This document shows, in pieces, positions 25,979 to 34,936 of a stretch of DNA of 64,000 bases. Made by a program: the position numbers and the translations under genes. The notes under the pieces were generated by a model that saw nothing but the letters and a program-made list of their open reading frames with translations, was not told the origin of the DNA and made no database searches. The stretch spans positions 599,950 to 663,949 of the forward strand of contig JAPZUA010000001.1 in NCBI GenBank assembly GCA_027532905.1, read 5' to 3'. Source of the DNA: Magnetospirillum sp. (lineage in GTDB: Bacteria; Pseudomonadota; Alphaproteobacteria; CACIAM-22H2). Position 1 is the first letter of the stretch. Each line of letters opens with the position of its first letter.

Positions 25979-27400
25979 CTACCCCAACCGATTGATCCCG
26001 TCGAAGGCCGCCGTTTTGTAGCATTCGGCGAGCGTCGGATAGTTGAAGACGGTGCGCACGAAATAGTCGACCGTGCCGTCGAAGGCCATCACGGCTTGGC
26101 CGATATGGATGAGTTCGGAAGCACCCTCGCCAATGATGTGCACGCCCAAGAGCTTGCGCGTGTCGACGTGGAACAGGAGCTTCAGCATGCCGATCTTGTC
26201 GCCGATAATGGCGCCGCGCGCGATTTCCTGGTAGCGCGCTTTGCCGATCTCGTAGGGCACGCCCTCTTGCGTGAGCTCTTCTTCGGTTTTGCCGCAGGTC
26301 GAGATTTCCGGGATCGTGTAGATGCCGTAGGGGAACAGCTCGGGCACCGATTTGGTCGCGACACCAAACGCGTGGCACGCGGCAAGACGGCCCTGCTCCA
26401 TCGAGGTCGAGGCAAGGGCCGGAAAGCCGATCACGTCGCCGGCCGCGAAAATGTTCGGCACGGACGTGCGGTAGTGTTCGTCCACCGTCACGCGGCCGCG
26501 ACTGTCGGCTGCGAGGCCGGCGGCCGGCAGGTCGAGCGCGTGCGTGGCCCCCGTGCGGCCGATCGAATAGAGCGCTTTTTCGGTGAGGATGGTTTTGCCC
26601 GAGCGCAGCTTCACGCGCACGCGCAGGCCGTGCTCTTCGTCCTCGACCGTGTCGATGCCTTCGACCTCTTCGCCCAAGCGCAAGGTCACGCGGTTCTTGC
26701 GCATCTGGTACACGAGGATGTCGGTGATTTCGTGGTCCACGAAATCGAGCAGGCGCTCGCGCTTGTCCACGACCGTCACGCGCACGCCGAGCGTTGAAAA
26801 CATCGTCGCGTATTCGAGGCCGATGACGCCCGCCCCGATCACGCACAGCGATTTGGGCAGCTTCGCGAGGCCCAGAATGTCGTCGCTGATGATGATGTTC
26901 TGGCCGTCGAACGGGATCGAATTCGAGCGCGTGGCAGCCGTGCCCGTCGCGATCACGACGTAGCGCGCGCGCACTTCGCGCCGCCCCCGCCCGTCGAGCC
27001 CGGTCAGCACGATCGTTTCGGGGCCCGCGAACTTGGCGTCCGCGACGATGAGCTCGACGCCATTGCGCTGCATCTGGTGGCGCACCACGTCGAGCTCGGC
27101 CTGGATCACGGCCGACGCACGGTAGAGCAGATCCTCCATCGTGATGTTCTGTTTGACCTGGTAGGAAGCGCCGTAGACGTTGCGCTCGCGGTAGCCAGAC
27201 AGATGCATCACCGCTTCGCGCAAGGTCTTGGACGGGATCGTGCCGGTATTGATGCACGCCCCCCCGACCACGGCCTTGTGCTCGATCACAGCCACGCGCT
27301 TGCCGAGTTTGGCCCCCTGGATGGCGGCTCTTTGGCCTGCGGGCCCCGAGCCCATCACCAGCAGGTCGTAGTCGTAATTGCCGTTTTCCGTCGTACCCAT
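25979..27400 (-). CDS. sthA: Soluble pyridine nucleotide transhydrogenase (SthA-like)
   Basis: This 473-residue FAD flavoprotein is in the dihydrolipoamide dehydrogenase superfamily. It has MGSGPAGQRAAIQGAKLG for FAD, GACINTGTIPSKTLREA where only one redox Cys remains (Cys then Thr, the SthA pattern rather than CxxxxC), GAGVIGLEYATMFSTLG for NAD(P) and NIFAAGDVIG. It transfers hydride between NADPH and NAD. Lack of the second cysteine separates it from lipoamide dehydrogenase and mercuric reductase. It heads a minus-strand run with the CBS and patatin genes upstream and faces the low-GC island with its 3' end. Confidence 0.9.
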   Translation of the reverse strand: MGTTENGNYDYDLLVMGSGPAGQRAAIQGAKLGKRVAVIEHKAVVGGACINTGTIPSKTLREAVMHLSGYRERNVYGASYQVKQNITMEDLLYRASAVIQAELDVVRHQMQRNGVELIVADAKFAGPETIVLTGLDGRGRREVRARYVVIATGTAATRSNSIPFDGQNIIISDDILGLAKLPKSLCVIGAGVIGLEYATMFSTLGVRVTVVDKRERLLDFVDHEITDILVYQMRKNRVTLRLGEEVEGIDTVEDEEHGLRVRVKLRSGKTILTEKALYSIGRTGATHALDLPAAGLAADSRGRVTVDEHYRTSVPNIFAAGDVIGFPALASTSMEQGRLAACHAFGVATKSVPELFPYGIYTIPEISTCGKTEEELTQEGVPYEIGKARYQEIARGAIIGDKIGMLKLLFHVDTRKLLGVHIIGEGASELIHIGQAVMAFDGTVDYFVRTVFNYPTLAECYKTAAFDGINRLG

Positions 27401-27416
27401 CTTCGCCTCGTATCGG

Positions 27417-27857
27417 TTAGCCCTGCAGCAGCGTTTCGGCCAGCAGCAGAATGTCGGATTCCATCTGGTCTTTGACCGAGCGGTAGAGATCGCGGATCGA
27501 CACGATCGCCACGATGCGCGTGTCCTCGATCACCGGCAGATGGCGGAAGCCTTTGGCCGCCATGATGTCGAGCGCTTGCTGCACGGTCGCGTCGGGCGCA
27601 ATCGTGATCGGATCGGGCGTCATCACGTCGGCGAGCGTTGTCGTCGCGGGATCGAGCTCTTTGGCGAGCACGCGCGTGAGGGCATCGCGCTCGCTGAAAA
27701 TACCCACGAGCTTTTCGCCCTCGACCACCATCAAAGCGCCGATGCGCAAATACGCCATCATGCGCGCGGCCTCGACGATCGTGGCGCCGGGTTCGAGTGT
27801 GGCCAGGCTCTGTTCGGAGACGGCGTGCGGGACGACGGTGCGTTCGGTCTGGATCAT
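27417..27857 (-). CDS. CBS-domain-pair protein
   Basis: This 146-residue cytoplasmic protein is essentially two CBS motifs. The first has LRIGALMVVEGEKLVGIFSE then RDALTRVL. The second has DVMTPDPITIAPDATVQQAL then FRHLPVIEDTRIVAIVSIRD. Such stand-alone pairs bind adenosine nucleotides and regulate partners. Its ATG overlaps the stop of the patatin gene by one base, and sthA begins 17 bp downstream, suggesting co-transcription of patatin, CBS protein and SthA. The partner is not evident. Confidence 0.9.
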   Translation of the reverse strand: MIQTERTVVPHAVSEQSLATLEPGATIVEAARMMAYLRIGALMVVEGEKLVGIFSERDALTRVLAKELDPATTTLADVMTPDPITIAPDATVQQALDIMAAKGFRHLPVIEDTRIVAIVSIRDLYRSVKDQMESDILLLAETLLQG

Positions 27858-28882
27858 CAGAAAAATAGCTTCTCGAGATCGACCGACGAGTCCGTGCCGA
27901 TCACGTCGAAGTTGGCGGCAAGCCACTGGTCGGCGCGTTCGCGGCCGAGCTTGCGCAAGGTGCACAGGAAATCCCAGTCGAGATTGTATTTGGACGACAC
28001 GCCGAACGCGGCCATTTCTTCCTCGGCCTGGACCATGTGGAAGAAGATGCGCCGGAGCCCCGACCGCCCGGTGAGGCGATGGCGCTCGAGCAGGCGCGTG
28101 ACGAAGGCGATCGTGCGCATCTCGCGCATCATCGTGGCGTTGAAGCTGATCGAGTTCATGCGGTCGGCGATGCCGCGCGCGGTCGTCGGCAGCTCTTCGA
28201 TGCGGATCGGATTGATCTCGACGAGCAACACATCGGTCGCGCGGCAATTGTAGATCAGCGGAAACATCGCCGGATTGCCCATGAAGCCGCCGTCCCAGTA
28301 GTGCTCGCCCTCGACCTCGACCGCCTGGAAGAGATGCGGCAGGCACGCCGAGGCGAGCAGCACGTCGGCCGAAAGCTCGTGGTTGCGGAACACGCGGATT
28401 TTGCCGGTGCGCACGTTGGTCGTCGAGATGAACAGCTTGACGCCGTCGGCCCCGCGCACCTTTTCGAAATCGATGAGCTTGGTCAGCGCCTCGCGCAGCG
28501 GGTTGGTGCCCTGCGGATTGAGCTGGTAGGGCGACATGGTGCGCGTGAGCAGATCGAAGCCCTGGTAGAAGGGCGAAAAATCGAGATTGGCCGGGTTGCC
28601 GAACATGCGGTCGAACAGCGAGGGCTGGAAGATCGAATAGCGCCCGCTCTCGGCGACCTGTTCCCAGAAACGCTCGAGCAAAGCTTGGGCGGCCGGTGCG
28701 CCGCCTTCGGCCATACCGGCCACCACGACGGCCGCATTCATGGCCCCCGCCGACGTGCCGGAAATGCCCTCGATCACGATCCGGTCGTCTTCCAGCAGAC
28801 GGTCGAGCACGCCCCAGGTAAACGCCCCGTGCGAGCCCCCGCCTTGCAGCGCCAACGTCAGATTTTTCCGCCCCTCGGACAT
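27857..28882 (-). CDS. Patatin-like phospholipase
   Basis: This 341-residue serine acyl-hydrolase has the glycine-rich oxyanion loop LQGGGSHGAFTWGVLD (residues ~12-27), nucleophile elbow GISGTSAGAMNA (GxSxG, Ser ~45) and catalytic-dyad aspartate in YWDGGFMGNP (DGG). No signal peptide is seen, so it is probably cytoplasmic or exported by another route, as for RssA-type proteins. The C-terminal ~100 residues are helical. It is co-directional and coupled with the CBS-domain protein, which may sense nucleotide state for it (inference). Confidence 0.9.
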   Translation of the reverse strand: MSEGRKNLTLALQGGGSHGAFTWGVLDRLLEDDRIVIEGISGTSAGAMNAAVVVAGMAEGGAPAAQALLERFWEQVAESGRYSIFQPSLFDRMFGNPANLDFSPFYQGFDLLTRTMSPYQLNPQGTNPLREALTKLIDFEKVRGADGVKLFISTTNVRTGKIRVFRNHELSADVLLASACLPHLFQAVEVEGEHYWDGGFMGNPAMFPLIYNCRATDVLLVEINPIRIEELPTTARGIADRMNSISFNATMMREMRTIAFVTRLLERHRLTGRSGLRRIFFHMVQAEEEMAAFGVSSKYNLDWDFLCTLRKLGRERADQWLAANFDVIGTDSSVDLEKLFF

Positions 28883-28955
28883 CGTCCCTACCTTCCCTGC
28901 CGGTACTCTAGCAGAGAACGCGCCCAGGGCTAGATAAGGAGTTGAAATGTAACGA

Positions 28956-29732
28956 TTACGTCGCCAAGACCGGAGCCGGAACGCCGTCCAGAGCGGCATG
29001 GATGGCGGCCACGAGGGCGGATTGGGCCGCTGCCTCGCGGCTGCGCGGGGCTGGCAGGTCGATGCGATGCACGCCCGCAATGCGCGCGGGCGAACCGGCC
29101 AGCACCACCACGCGGTCGGCGAGATAGACCGCCTCTTCCACATCGTGCGTCACGAAAATTACGGTCTTGCCGGTCGCGGTTGCGACGTCGCGCAGTTCGT
29201 CTTGCAACGTGCGACGCGTGAGTGCGTCGAGGGCGCCGAACGGCTCGTCCATCAGCAGCAAGGCTGGTTCGACCGCCAAAGCGCGCGCCAACGCCACACG
29301 CTGGCGCTGGCCGCCCGAAAGCTGGTGCGGCCATTTCTCGGCATGGGCCGCGAGCCCGACGCGTTCGAGAGCGGCCAAAGCGCGGCGATGGCGCTCATGC
29401 TTCGCAAGGCCCAAACCTTCGAGCCCGAGTGCCACGTTGGCCGCAATGCGCCGCCAGGGCAGCAAGCGGCTGTCCTGGAACACGAGGCCGGGGGGGCGCA
29501 ACGCCGCACGACTATCGACGTCGATTTCGAAGCGACCGGCACTGGGGGCCGCAAGTCCGGCCAAGATGCGCAGCAACGTCGACTTGCCGACGCCCGAGCG
29601 GCCGACGATCGCCACGAACTCGCCGCGCGCGACCTCGATATCGAAATTCTCGAAGATCACGCTGGGCGTTGAATTCGCGCGCGCCGGAAACGCGAGCCCG
29701 AGATTTTCGACGACGATGGCAGGATTGCTCAT
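28956..29732 (-). CDS. ABC transporter ATPase (SsuB/TauB/NrtD-like)
   Basis: This 258-residue ATP-binding subunit has Walker A GRSGVGKSTLLRILAG (~residues 43-58), Q-loop LVFQDSRLLPWRRI, signature LSGGQRQRVALARAL, Walker B ALLLMDEPFGALD and the switch His in VTHDVEEA. The LLPW sequence after the Q-loop is typical of nitrate/sulfonate/taurine importers. Its ATG overlaps the permease stop by 4 bp. With the permease and binding protein upstream it forms a complete importer, unlike the two transporters near the left end. Confidence 0.94.
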   Translation of the reverse strand: MSNPAIVVENLGLAFPARANSTPSVIFENFDIEVARGEFVAIVGRSGVGKSTLLRILAGLAAPSAGRFEIDVDSRAALRPPGLVFQDSRLLPWRRIAANVALGLEGLGLAKHERHRRALAALERVGLAAHAEKWPHQLSGGQRQRVALARALAVEPALLLMDEPFGALDALTRRTLQDELRDVATATGKTVIFVTHDVEEAVYLADRVVVLAGSPARIAGVHRIDLPAPRSREAAAQSALVAAIHAALDGVPAPVLAT

Positions 29733-30550
29733 GGTTTCCACCGCAGCAAACGGTCGCGCAATTTGACGAAGCCCCAATCGATGGCGCCGTAGAGAGCCGC
29801 CATCGTCAGCATGTAGACGACGACGAGTTCGATCGCGAGCAGGCTCGAAGCCTGCATCATACGCTGGCCCAGGCCGGGCACCCCGAACAATTCGGCCGCC
29901 ACCACGGCCATCCAGGCCTGGCCCAAGCCGGTGCGCAAGCCGCCGAGAATGGCAGGCGACGCGGCCGGCAAGATCACCTTGGTCAGGCGCCCGAAGAAAC
30001 TGCCATGGCCGAACGCGTCGGCGACTTCGACCAAATCGCGGTCGACCGCTTGCACCGCACTCAGCGCCGCGAAGAAATTGATCCAAAACACGCCGACCGC
30101 GACGATGAATGTGGCGGCACCCGTGCTCACGCCGAACCAGATGATCGCAAACGGGACCCAAGCGAGCCCCGGGATCGGCCGCAGGATGCGCACGACATAG
30201 GCGAGTGCGGCATCCGCGCGCGCCGACGCACCTGCCGCCACGCCCAACACGATGCCGCCGATCGAGCCGATCGCCAGACCCATCGTGTAGTGGCCGAGGC
30301 TCGCGAATATCGCGCGCTGCCATTCCCCGCTCGTGAGCTCGCGCCAGAACGCCGATGGGATTGCGCTGGGTGGGGGCAGCAGCATGATCGGCACGAGGCC
30401 CAAGCGCGGCACGGCTTCCCAGACCCCAAGCAATAGCGCAAGGCCGAGAAGGCCCCACACAGGTGCCGGGAACGGCCACAGCCGATCGCGCACGCGCGCG
30501 GTTTGCACGGTCGGAGCCGGTGCTGCGAAATGGCCAGAAGCGTCGGGCAT
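29729..30550 (-). CDS. ABC transporter permease (SsuC/TauC-like)
   Basis: This 273-residue permease has six predicted helices. LLPPPSAIPSAFWREL near residue 60 is the family's LPxP motif. The coupling loop VEVADAFGHGSFFGRLTKVILP (~residues 178-199) has the degenerate EAA motif of nitrate/taurine-type permeases, and TGLGQAWMAVVAAELFG follows. It sits 2 bp after the solute-binding protein gene. The substrate may be an alkanesulfonate, taurine, nitrate analogue or pyrimidine precursor; sequence alone cannot decide. Confidence 0.92.
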   Translation of the reverse strand: MPDASGHFAAPAPTVQTARVRDRLWPFPAPVWGLLGLALLLGVWEAVPRLGLVPIMLLPPPSAIPSAFWRELTSGEWQRAIFASLGHYTMGLAIGSIGGIVLGVAAGASARADAALAYVVRILRPIPGLAWVPFAIIWFGVSTGAATFIVAVGVFWINFFAALSAVQAVDRDLVEVADAFGHGSFFGRLTKVILPAASPAILGGLRTGLGQAWMAVVAAELFGVPGLGQRMMQASSLLAIELVVVYMLTMAALYGAIDWGFVKLRDRLLRWKP

Positions 30551-30552
30551 CG

Positions 30553-31599
30553 TCAACCTTGGGCGGCGATCGCGCGGCGGTAGAAGCTCGCATCGAACAG
30601 CCCGTCGAGCGAGGCAGCACGCTGCAAGGCGCCGATCTTGACCTGGAAATCCTGCAGCTTGGACGTGGCCGCGACGATCGTCTCGGGATTGTCGGCGAAT
30701 TTGGCACCTGGCGAGCGCAAAGCGCGCTTCATCGTGTCGAGATCGACAATGCCCTTGCCGAGCGCGTTCAGCACATGCGGCGCTGCCCGGTCGGGATCCT
30801 CGCGCAGCAGCTTGGTGGCGCGCACCGTGAGGTCCACGAGCTTCTGGCTCGCATCGGGTGCACGCTTGATGAACCCGCCCGTCAGCGCAAACACGCCGCC
30901 CGGCTGGTCGGGGAACATCTGGCCGCCGGACGCCACGAGGCGCGCATCGCGCGCGCGGTCGAGGATGATTGTAAGGGCAGGCTCGCGCACCGTGGCCCCG
31001 TCGACCGCTTGGGCCAGCACGGCCTGCTGCGTGGCGTCGATGCCCATGGCGACGATCTCGACATGCGCCTTGTCGACTTTGCCCACTTCCCACAGCCAGT
31101 ATTGCAGGATGCTGTTGGGCACCGAGCCTGCGGGCTGCGTTGCCAGGCGTGCCGGCCGCTTGTTGGCCTCGAAGAAGCGCTTGAATGCGTCGGCGGGCGC
31201 GGCATTGGAAGCGAAGAACGGCTGCAACTTTCCGCCGGCCACGAAAGCGAGCTCTTCGGTCGCGGTTGCGATGACGACGCGAATGTCGAGCCCGCGTTCG
31301 CGCGCCACGCCGAGCGGGCCCACGCCCGCCCAATAGGCGTCGAGCGTGCCCGAGGCGAGGGCTTGGATCATGTTGGGGCCGGAATCGAACTGCGACAGTT
31401 TGAGATCGATGCCGGCCGCGTTGGCCCAACCTTCCTGGTCGATCACGAAGAGCTGGGCCGAACCGACGACCGGGATGAATCCTGCGCGCAGCAGCGGGCG
31501 CGCGCTTTGCGCACGCGCCGCCTGCACACGCAAGGCCGGGGCTGCAAGGGCAGCGGCGGCGACACCGCCCAGAAATACGCGACGCGAAGAAACGCTCAT
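30553..31599 (-). CDS. Tat-exported solute-binding protein, NMT1/SsuA-like
   Basis: This 348-residue periplasmic binding protein begins SSRRVFLGGVAAAALAAPAL, a twin-arginine motif (SRRVFLG) followed by a hydrophobic stretch. Export in folded form is therefore likely. The mature part resembles SsuA/TauA/NMT1 proteins: GFIPVVGSAQLFVIDQEGW, ALASGTLDAYWAGVGPLGVA and QPAGSVPNSILQYWLWEVG. It is the first gene of the three-gene importer. The substrate is unknown; sulfonates and thiamine precursors are both possible for this fold. Confidence 0.9.
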   Translation of the reverse strand: MSVSSRRVFLGGVAAAALAAPALRVQAARAQSARPLLRAGFIPVVGSAQLFVIDQEGWANAAGIDLKLSQFDSGPNMIQALASGTLDAYWAGVGPLGVARERGLDIRVVIATATEELAFVAGGKLQPFFASNAAPADAFKRFFEANKRPARLATQPAGSVPNSILQYWLWEVGKVDKAHVEIVAMGIDATQQAVLAQAVDGATVREPALTIILDRARDARLVASGGQMFPDQPGGVFALTGGFIKRAPDASQKLVDLTVRATKLLREDPDRAAPHVLNALGKGIVDLDTMKRALRSPGAKFADNPETIVAATSKLQDFQVKIGALQRAASLDGLFDASFYRRAIAAQG

Positions 31600-31702
31600 G
31601 GCAACCCTCGAAAATCCGATTGGGGGGCCACACGCGTACAGGCGGGCTCGTACTGCCGACAGACAGTTCTTCTAAAGCGGTCGCGTACTTATTCTAACCA
31701 CC

Positions 31703-32632
31703 TCAAGCGGCCATCAGCGCTTCGACATGCGCGGCCGCCGAGCGGCCAAGCGCATCGAGGTCGTAGCCACCTTCGAGCGCGGAGACCACGCGGCCCTTGG
31801 CGTGGCGGTTGGCCACGTCCATCAGGGCGCGCGTGACCCAGGCGAAGTCGCTTTCGTGCAGGCGCAGGCTCGCAAGCGGGTCTTCCTCGTGCGCGTCGAA
31901 CCCGGCCGAGATCATCACCAACTCGGGTGCGAACGCATCGAGGGCAGGCAGTATCTTGGTCTCGAACGCGCGGCGGAAGGCGAGCCCCTCCGAGCCGCTC
32001 GGCAAGGGCGCGTTCACGATGTTGCCGAAGCGTCCGGTTTCGTCGCTCGCACCCGTGCCTGGATAGAGTGGCCATTCGTGGCTCGACGCGTAGAAAAGAT
32101 CGGCATCGTTTTCGAACATATGCTGCGTACCATTGCCGTGATGCACGTCGAAATCGATCACGGCCACGCGCCGCAGCCCGTGTTTGACGCGCGCATGCAG
32201 CGCCCCCACGGCGACGTTGTTGAAGATGCAAAAGCCCATCGCCTGCGCCGCCTCCGCATGGTGGCCGGGCGGGCGCACGGCGGCAAAGGCGTTGCGCGCG
32301 GACCCGCCGCACACGGCATCCACGCCTGCGATCACGGCCCCAGCTGCACGCAAAGCCGCATCCTCGGAGCCGGGCGAGACGATCGTATCGCCGTCGATCT
32401 GGTGGCGGCCCATCGGCGGAATGGCGCCGAGCACGGCTTCGACAAAAGCGCGCGGATGCACGAGGCACAACGCGTCGTCGCTGGCGCGCGGGGCCGCGAC
32501 GCGCTCAAGCCCGCCGAAGCGCGCATCGTCGAGAGCGGCCAAGACGGCCGCAAGCCGGCGCGGATTCTCCGGATGGTGGTTGCCCGGATCGTGGTCCAGA
32601 CACGCCGGATGCGTGATGAGCTGAGTTGCCAT
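31703..32632 (-). CDS. Histone-deacetylase-family amidohydrolase
   Basis: This 309-residue zinc hydrolase belongs to the class II HDAC/acetylpolyamine amidohydrolase superfamily. Catalytic landmarks are VRPPGHHAE (tandem His), IDFDVHHGNGTQ (Asp and His zinc ligands), SAGFDAHEEDP (second Asp ligand) and the C-terminal EGGYD. Length is typical. Bacterial members deacetylate polyamines, acetoin-related targets or unknown amides. The ATG follows a G-rich ribosome site that can be buried in a hairpin (32638-32688). Confidence 0.93.
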   Translation of the reverse strand: MATQLITHPACLDHDPGNHHPENPRRLAAVLAALDDARFGGLERVAAPRASDDALCLVHPRAFVEAVLGAIPPMGRHQIDGDTIVSPGSEDAALRAAGAVIAGVDAVCGGSARNAFAAVRPPGHHAEAAQAMGFCIFNNVAVGALHARVKHGLRRVAVIDFDVHHGNGTQHMFENDADLFYASSHEWPLYPGTGASDETGRFGNIVNAPLPSGSEGLAFRRAFETKILPALDAFAPELVMISAGFDAHEEDPLASLRLHESDFAWVTRALMDVANRHAKGRVVSALEGGYDLDALGRSAAAHVEALMAA

Positions 32633-32637
32633 GTTTC

Positions 32638-32688
32638 CCCCCGATTTGCGCCAGTGTGGCGCATCGGCGGGCAAATGCCAATCGGGGG
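32638..32688 (-). promoter_or_regulatory. Intergenic RNA structure covering the ribosome site of the HDAC-family gene
   Basis: CCCCCGATT at 32638-32646 is a perfect complement of AATCGGGGG at 32680-32688. Inside it TGCGCCA/TGGCGCA at 32647-32663 forms a second perfect hairpin. It fills the whole gap between the methyltransferase stop and the HDAC-family start. In the minus-strand RNA the 3' arm is the G-tract 4-10 nt before the ATG, so folding would hide the ribosome site. Termination of the upstream gene is the other reading. Confidence 0.45.
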
Positions 32689-34194
32689 CTACCGGCGGTC
32701 GGCGACCGCAACCCGCCACAAATCGCGATTGCGGAAGGTTTCATCCGTGCCGTCGAACAAAGGCGACGCGACGGGGCCGGTCTGTCGCCCCAGGACCATC
32801 GCGCACAGCTGTCGGCGCCGTTCGCTTGCCGCCGACGCGTAGCCGAGCTCGGCGATCTCCGCAGCCAGCTGCAGCGTCGCGTCGGGCATGAATTTGGTCG
32901 TGTAGTCGTACTGCTCGAGGCAGAAGGTGAACGCCACAGCTTTGAGCCACGCCGCCGCATCGCCGCCGCGACAAAGGCTTTCGAACCGCGCGAACGGCAC
33001 AACGAGCGGCTCGTCGGGCGTGAAATCGGCAGGACCGGTCGCGGCGTCGAGCAGCGACTGCCCCATCGAGCGCACCGCCGCTTGGTTGCCAAGCGCCAGC
33101 ATGCAGCTGAGCAGGCTCGTGGCGCGCGCGGCGGACGGCCGCGCACGAGCGGCCGCCACGAGGTTCTTCTGCGCGCGTTCGAGCAAACCCGCGCGCACGC
33201 AAGGGGCAAGGGCTTGGTTGCGCGCGGCGACCAGGTCGGCGCAGCCCGCAAGATAATCGCGCGCGGCTGGGCTTGCGAAAGCCGCACGCCATCGCCGCGC
33301 AAGAGCCGCGTTCTGGCGGAAGGGTGCGAGCGCTTCGACATAGGCAAGGAAGGCCGCATCGATTTCGGCCTGCGGCACCGCTTGCGCATCCGCCGCATCG
33401 GGCACGCGGGTCGCAAGAAACCCCCGCGCCTCAAGTTCGGCCGCGCGCGTCGGCTTCACCGCAAACGCGTTCAACGACACGAGGTCCTTCGATTGCGGCA
33501 TCGGCGCCAGCATGTCGAGCCCCGGCACCAGCCGGTAGGGCACATAGCCGTGCGCGGCGAGTGTGGCCAGCGGCGCGAAATCGAAGATGCCGCAATTGTT
33601 GACCTCCAGCATCACCACCGGATCAGCATCAGCGAGCGTACGCGCCGCCCCGGCAAGTGCCGCCTCTTCGGCGCCTTCGACGTCGATTTTCAGAAAATCG
33701 AGCCGCGGCCAACCGAGATCGCCGATCAACGCGTCGAGTGCCACGGTTTCGACCTCGATATCGCCGCCGCCATCCACCAAGCCCGACAATTCGCTGCTGG
33801 TGCCGAAACGAAACGACTGGCGCCCGGCACCTGCCGCAACCGCCCGCCGCTCGGCATGGATCGGCGCTTGGCATGCCGCAGCGGCGTTGCGCGCCAACAA
33901 GGCGCCCGCCACCGGATGCGGCTCGACCGCGACCACGCGGCCGTGCGGGCCCGCCGCATGCGCAAGGGCTGCCGAATAGACGCCGACATTGGCCCCGACA
34001 TCGGCGATGTAGGCACCCTTCGGCAAGGCGCGCTGCAGAAACGCGACCTCGTCCTCGAACCAGGCCTCGCGCTCGAGCAGCGCAAAACTCATGATCGAAC
34101 GCAGGTCGTCTTCGACGGCAATGTCGACGCCGTAATTGGTGCGCACGTCGAGCGGGGCGTTGCGGCCGAGAAACGGGATCGGCACTTCAGCCAT
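32689..34194 (-). CDS. FkbM-family methyltransferase with long helical C-terminal extension
   Basis: This 501-residue protein has an FkbM SAM-methyltransferase domain at ~residues 45-225: YIADVGANVGVYSAALA (motif I), VVAVEPHPVAGALL, LDFLKIDVEGAEEAAL and VMLEVNN. Residues ~255-501 are an Ala/Arg-rich helical region with repeat-like spacing that I cannot assign. FkbM enzymes methylate hydroxyls of sugars or polyketides. The ATG at 34194 overlaps the pdxJ stop by 8 bp, coupling an apparently unrelated enzyme to B6 synthesis. The glycan-modifying role is inference. Confidence 0.83.
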   Translation of the reverse strand: MAEVPIPFLGRNAPLDVRTNYGVDIAVEDDLRSIMSFALLEREAWFEDEVAFLQRALPKGAYIADVGANVGVYSAALAHAAGPHGRVVAVEPHPVAGALLARNAAAACQAPIHAERRAVAAGAGRQSFRFGTSSELSGLVDGGGDIEVETVALDALIGDLGWPRLDFLKIDVEGAEEAALAGAARTLADADPVVMLEVNNCGIFDFAPLATLAAHGYVPYRLVPGLDMLAPMPQSKDLVSLNAFAVKPTRAAELEARGFLATRVPDAADAQAVPQAEIDAAFLAYVEALAPFRQNAALARRWRAAFASPAARDYLAGCADLVAARNQALAPCVRAGLLERAQKNLVAAARARPSAARATSLLSCMLALGNQAAVRSMGQSLLDAATGPADFTPDEPLVVPFARFESLCRGGDAAAWLKAVAFTFCLEQYDYTTKFMPDATLQLAAEIAELGYASAASERRRQLCAMVLGRQTGPVASPLFDGTDETFRNRDLWRVAVADRR

Positions 34195-34936
34195 CGGTGC
34201 GCCTCGGCGTGCGCGCCGCAGCCATGAGCCCGCGCATTCTGCCGATCGCAGCGTCGAGGCCTTCGAACACGGCAGCACCGACGAGAAAATGGCCGATATT
34301 GAGCTCGACCAGTTCCGGGATTGCGGCGACGGGGCCGACATTATCGAAGGTGAGGCCATGGCCGGCATGGCATTCGAGACCGATTTTGGCGGCGTACGCG
34401 GCAGCCGTTTGCAGGCGCGCGAGTTCGCGTGCCACCGCCGCTTCGCTGTGCGCGTGCGCGTAGGCACCTGTGTGCAGTTCCACAACCGGTGCGCCCACAG
34501 CTACGGAAGCGTCGAGCTGGGCTTGGTCGGGGTCGATGAACATCGACACGCGAATGCCCGCGGCTTTGAGCTTGGCAACGTAGGGCCCGAGTTCGCTTAA
34601 GTGCCCCGCCACGTCGAGCCCGCCTTCGGTCGTGACCTCGGTGCGCTTCTCCGGCACGAGGCAGCTTGCGTGCGGCTTGAGTTCGCACGCGAGCGACAGC
34701 ATCTCGGCCGTCGCCGCCATTTCGAAATTGAGCGGGGCGGCAATCTCGGCGCGCAAGCGGCGCATGTCGGCGTCGCGAATGTGGCGCCGGTCTTCGCGCA
34801 AATGTGCGGTGATGCCGTCGGCGCCCGCCGCGATCGCCTGTTTGGCGGCCGCAACCGGATCGGGATAGAGGCCGCCGCGCGCGTTGCGCAACGTCGCCAC
34901 ATGGTCGCAATTGAAGCCCAAGCGCAGCTTGTTCAT
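34187..34936 (-). CDS. pdxJ: Pyridoxine 5'-phosphate synthase
   Basis: This 249-residue TIM-barrel enzyme condenses 1-deoxyxylulose 5-phosphate with the PdxA product to form pyridoxine 5'-phosphate. Diagnostic stretches are [57 protein letters not shown] and [13 protein letters not shown]. Length is standard. The ATG at 34936 overlaps the pdxA stop by 4 bp. Deoxyxylulose phosphate is also made by the dxs product encoded at 20.1-22.1 kb. Confidence 0.97.
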   Translation of the reverse strand: MNKLRLGFNCDHVATLRNARGGLYPDPVAAAKQAIAAGADGITAHLREDRRHIRDADMRRLRAEIAAPLNFEMAATAEMLSLACELKPHASCLVPEKRTEVTTEGGLDVAGHLSELGPYVAKLKAAGIRVSMFIDPDQAQLDASVAVGAPVVELHTGAYAHAHSEAAVARELARLQTAAAYAAKIGLECHAGHGLTFDNVGPVAAIPELVELNIGHFLVGAAVFEGLDAAIGRMRGLMAAARTPRRTDG

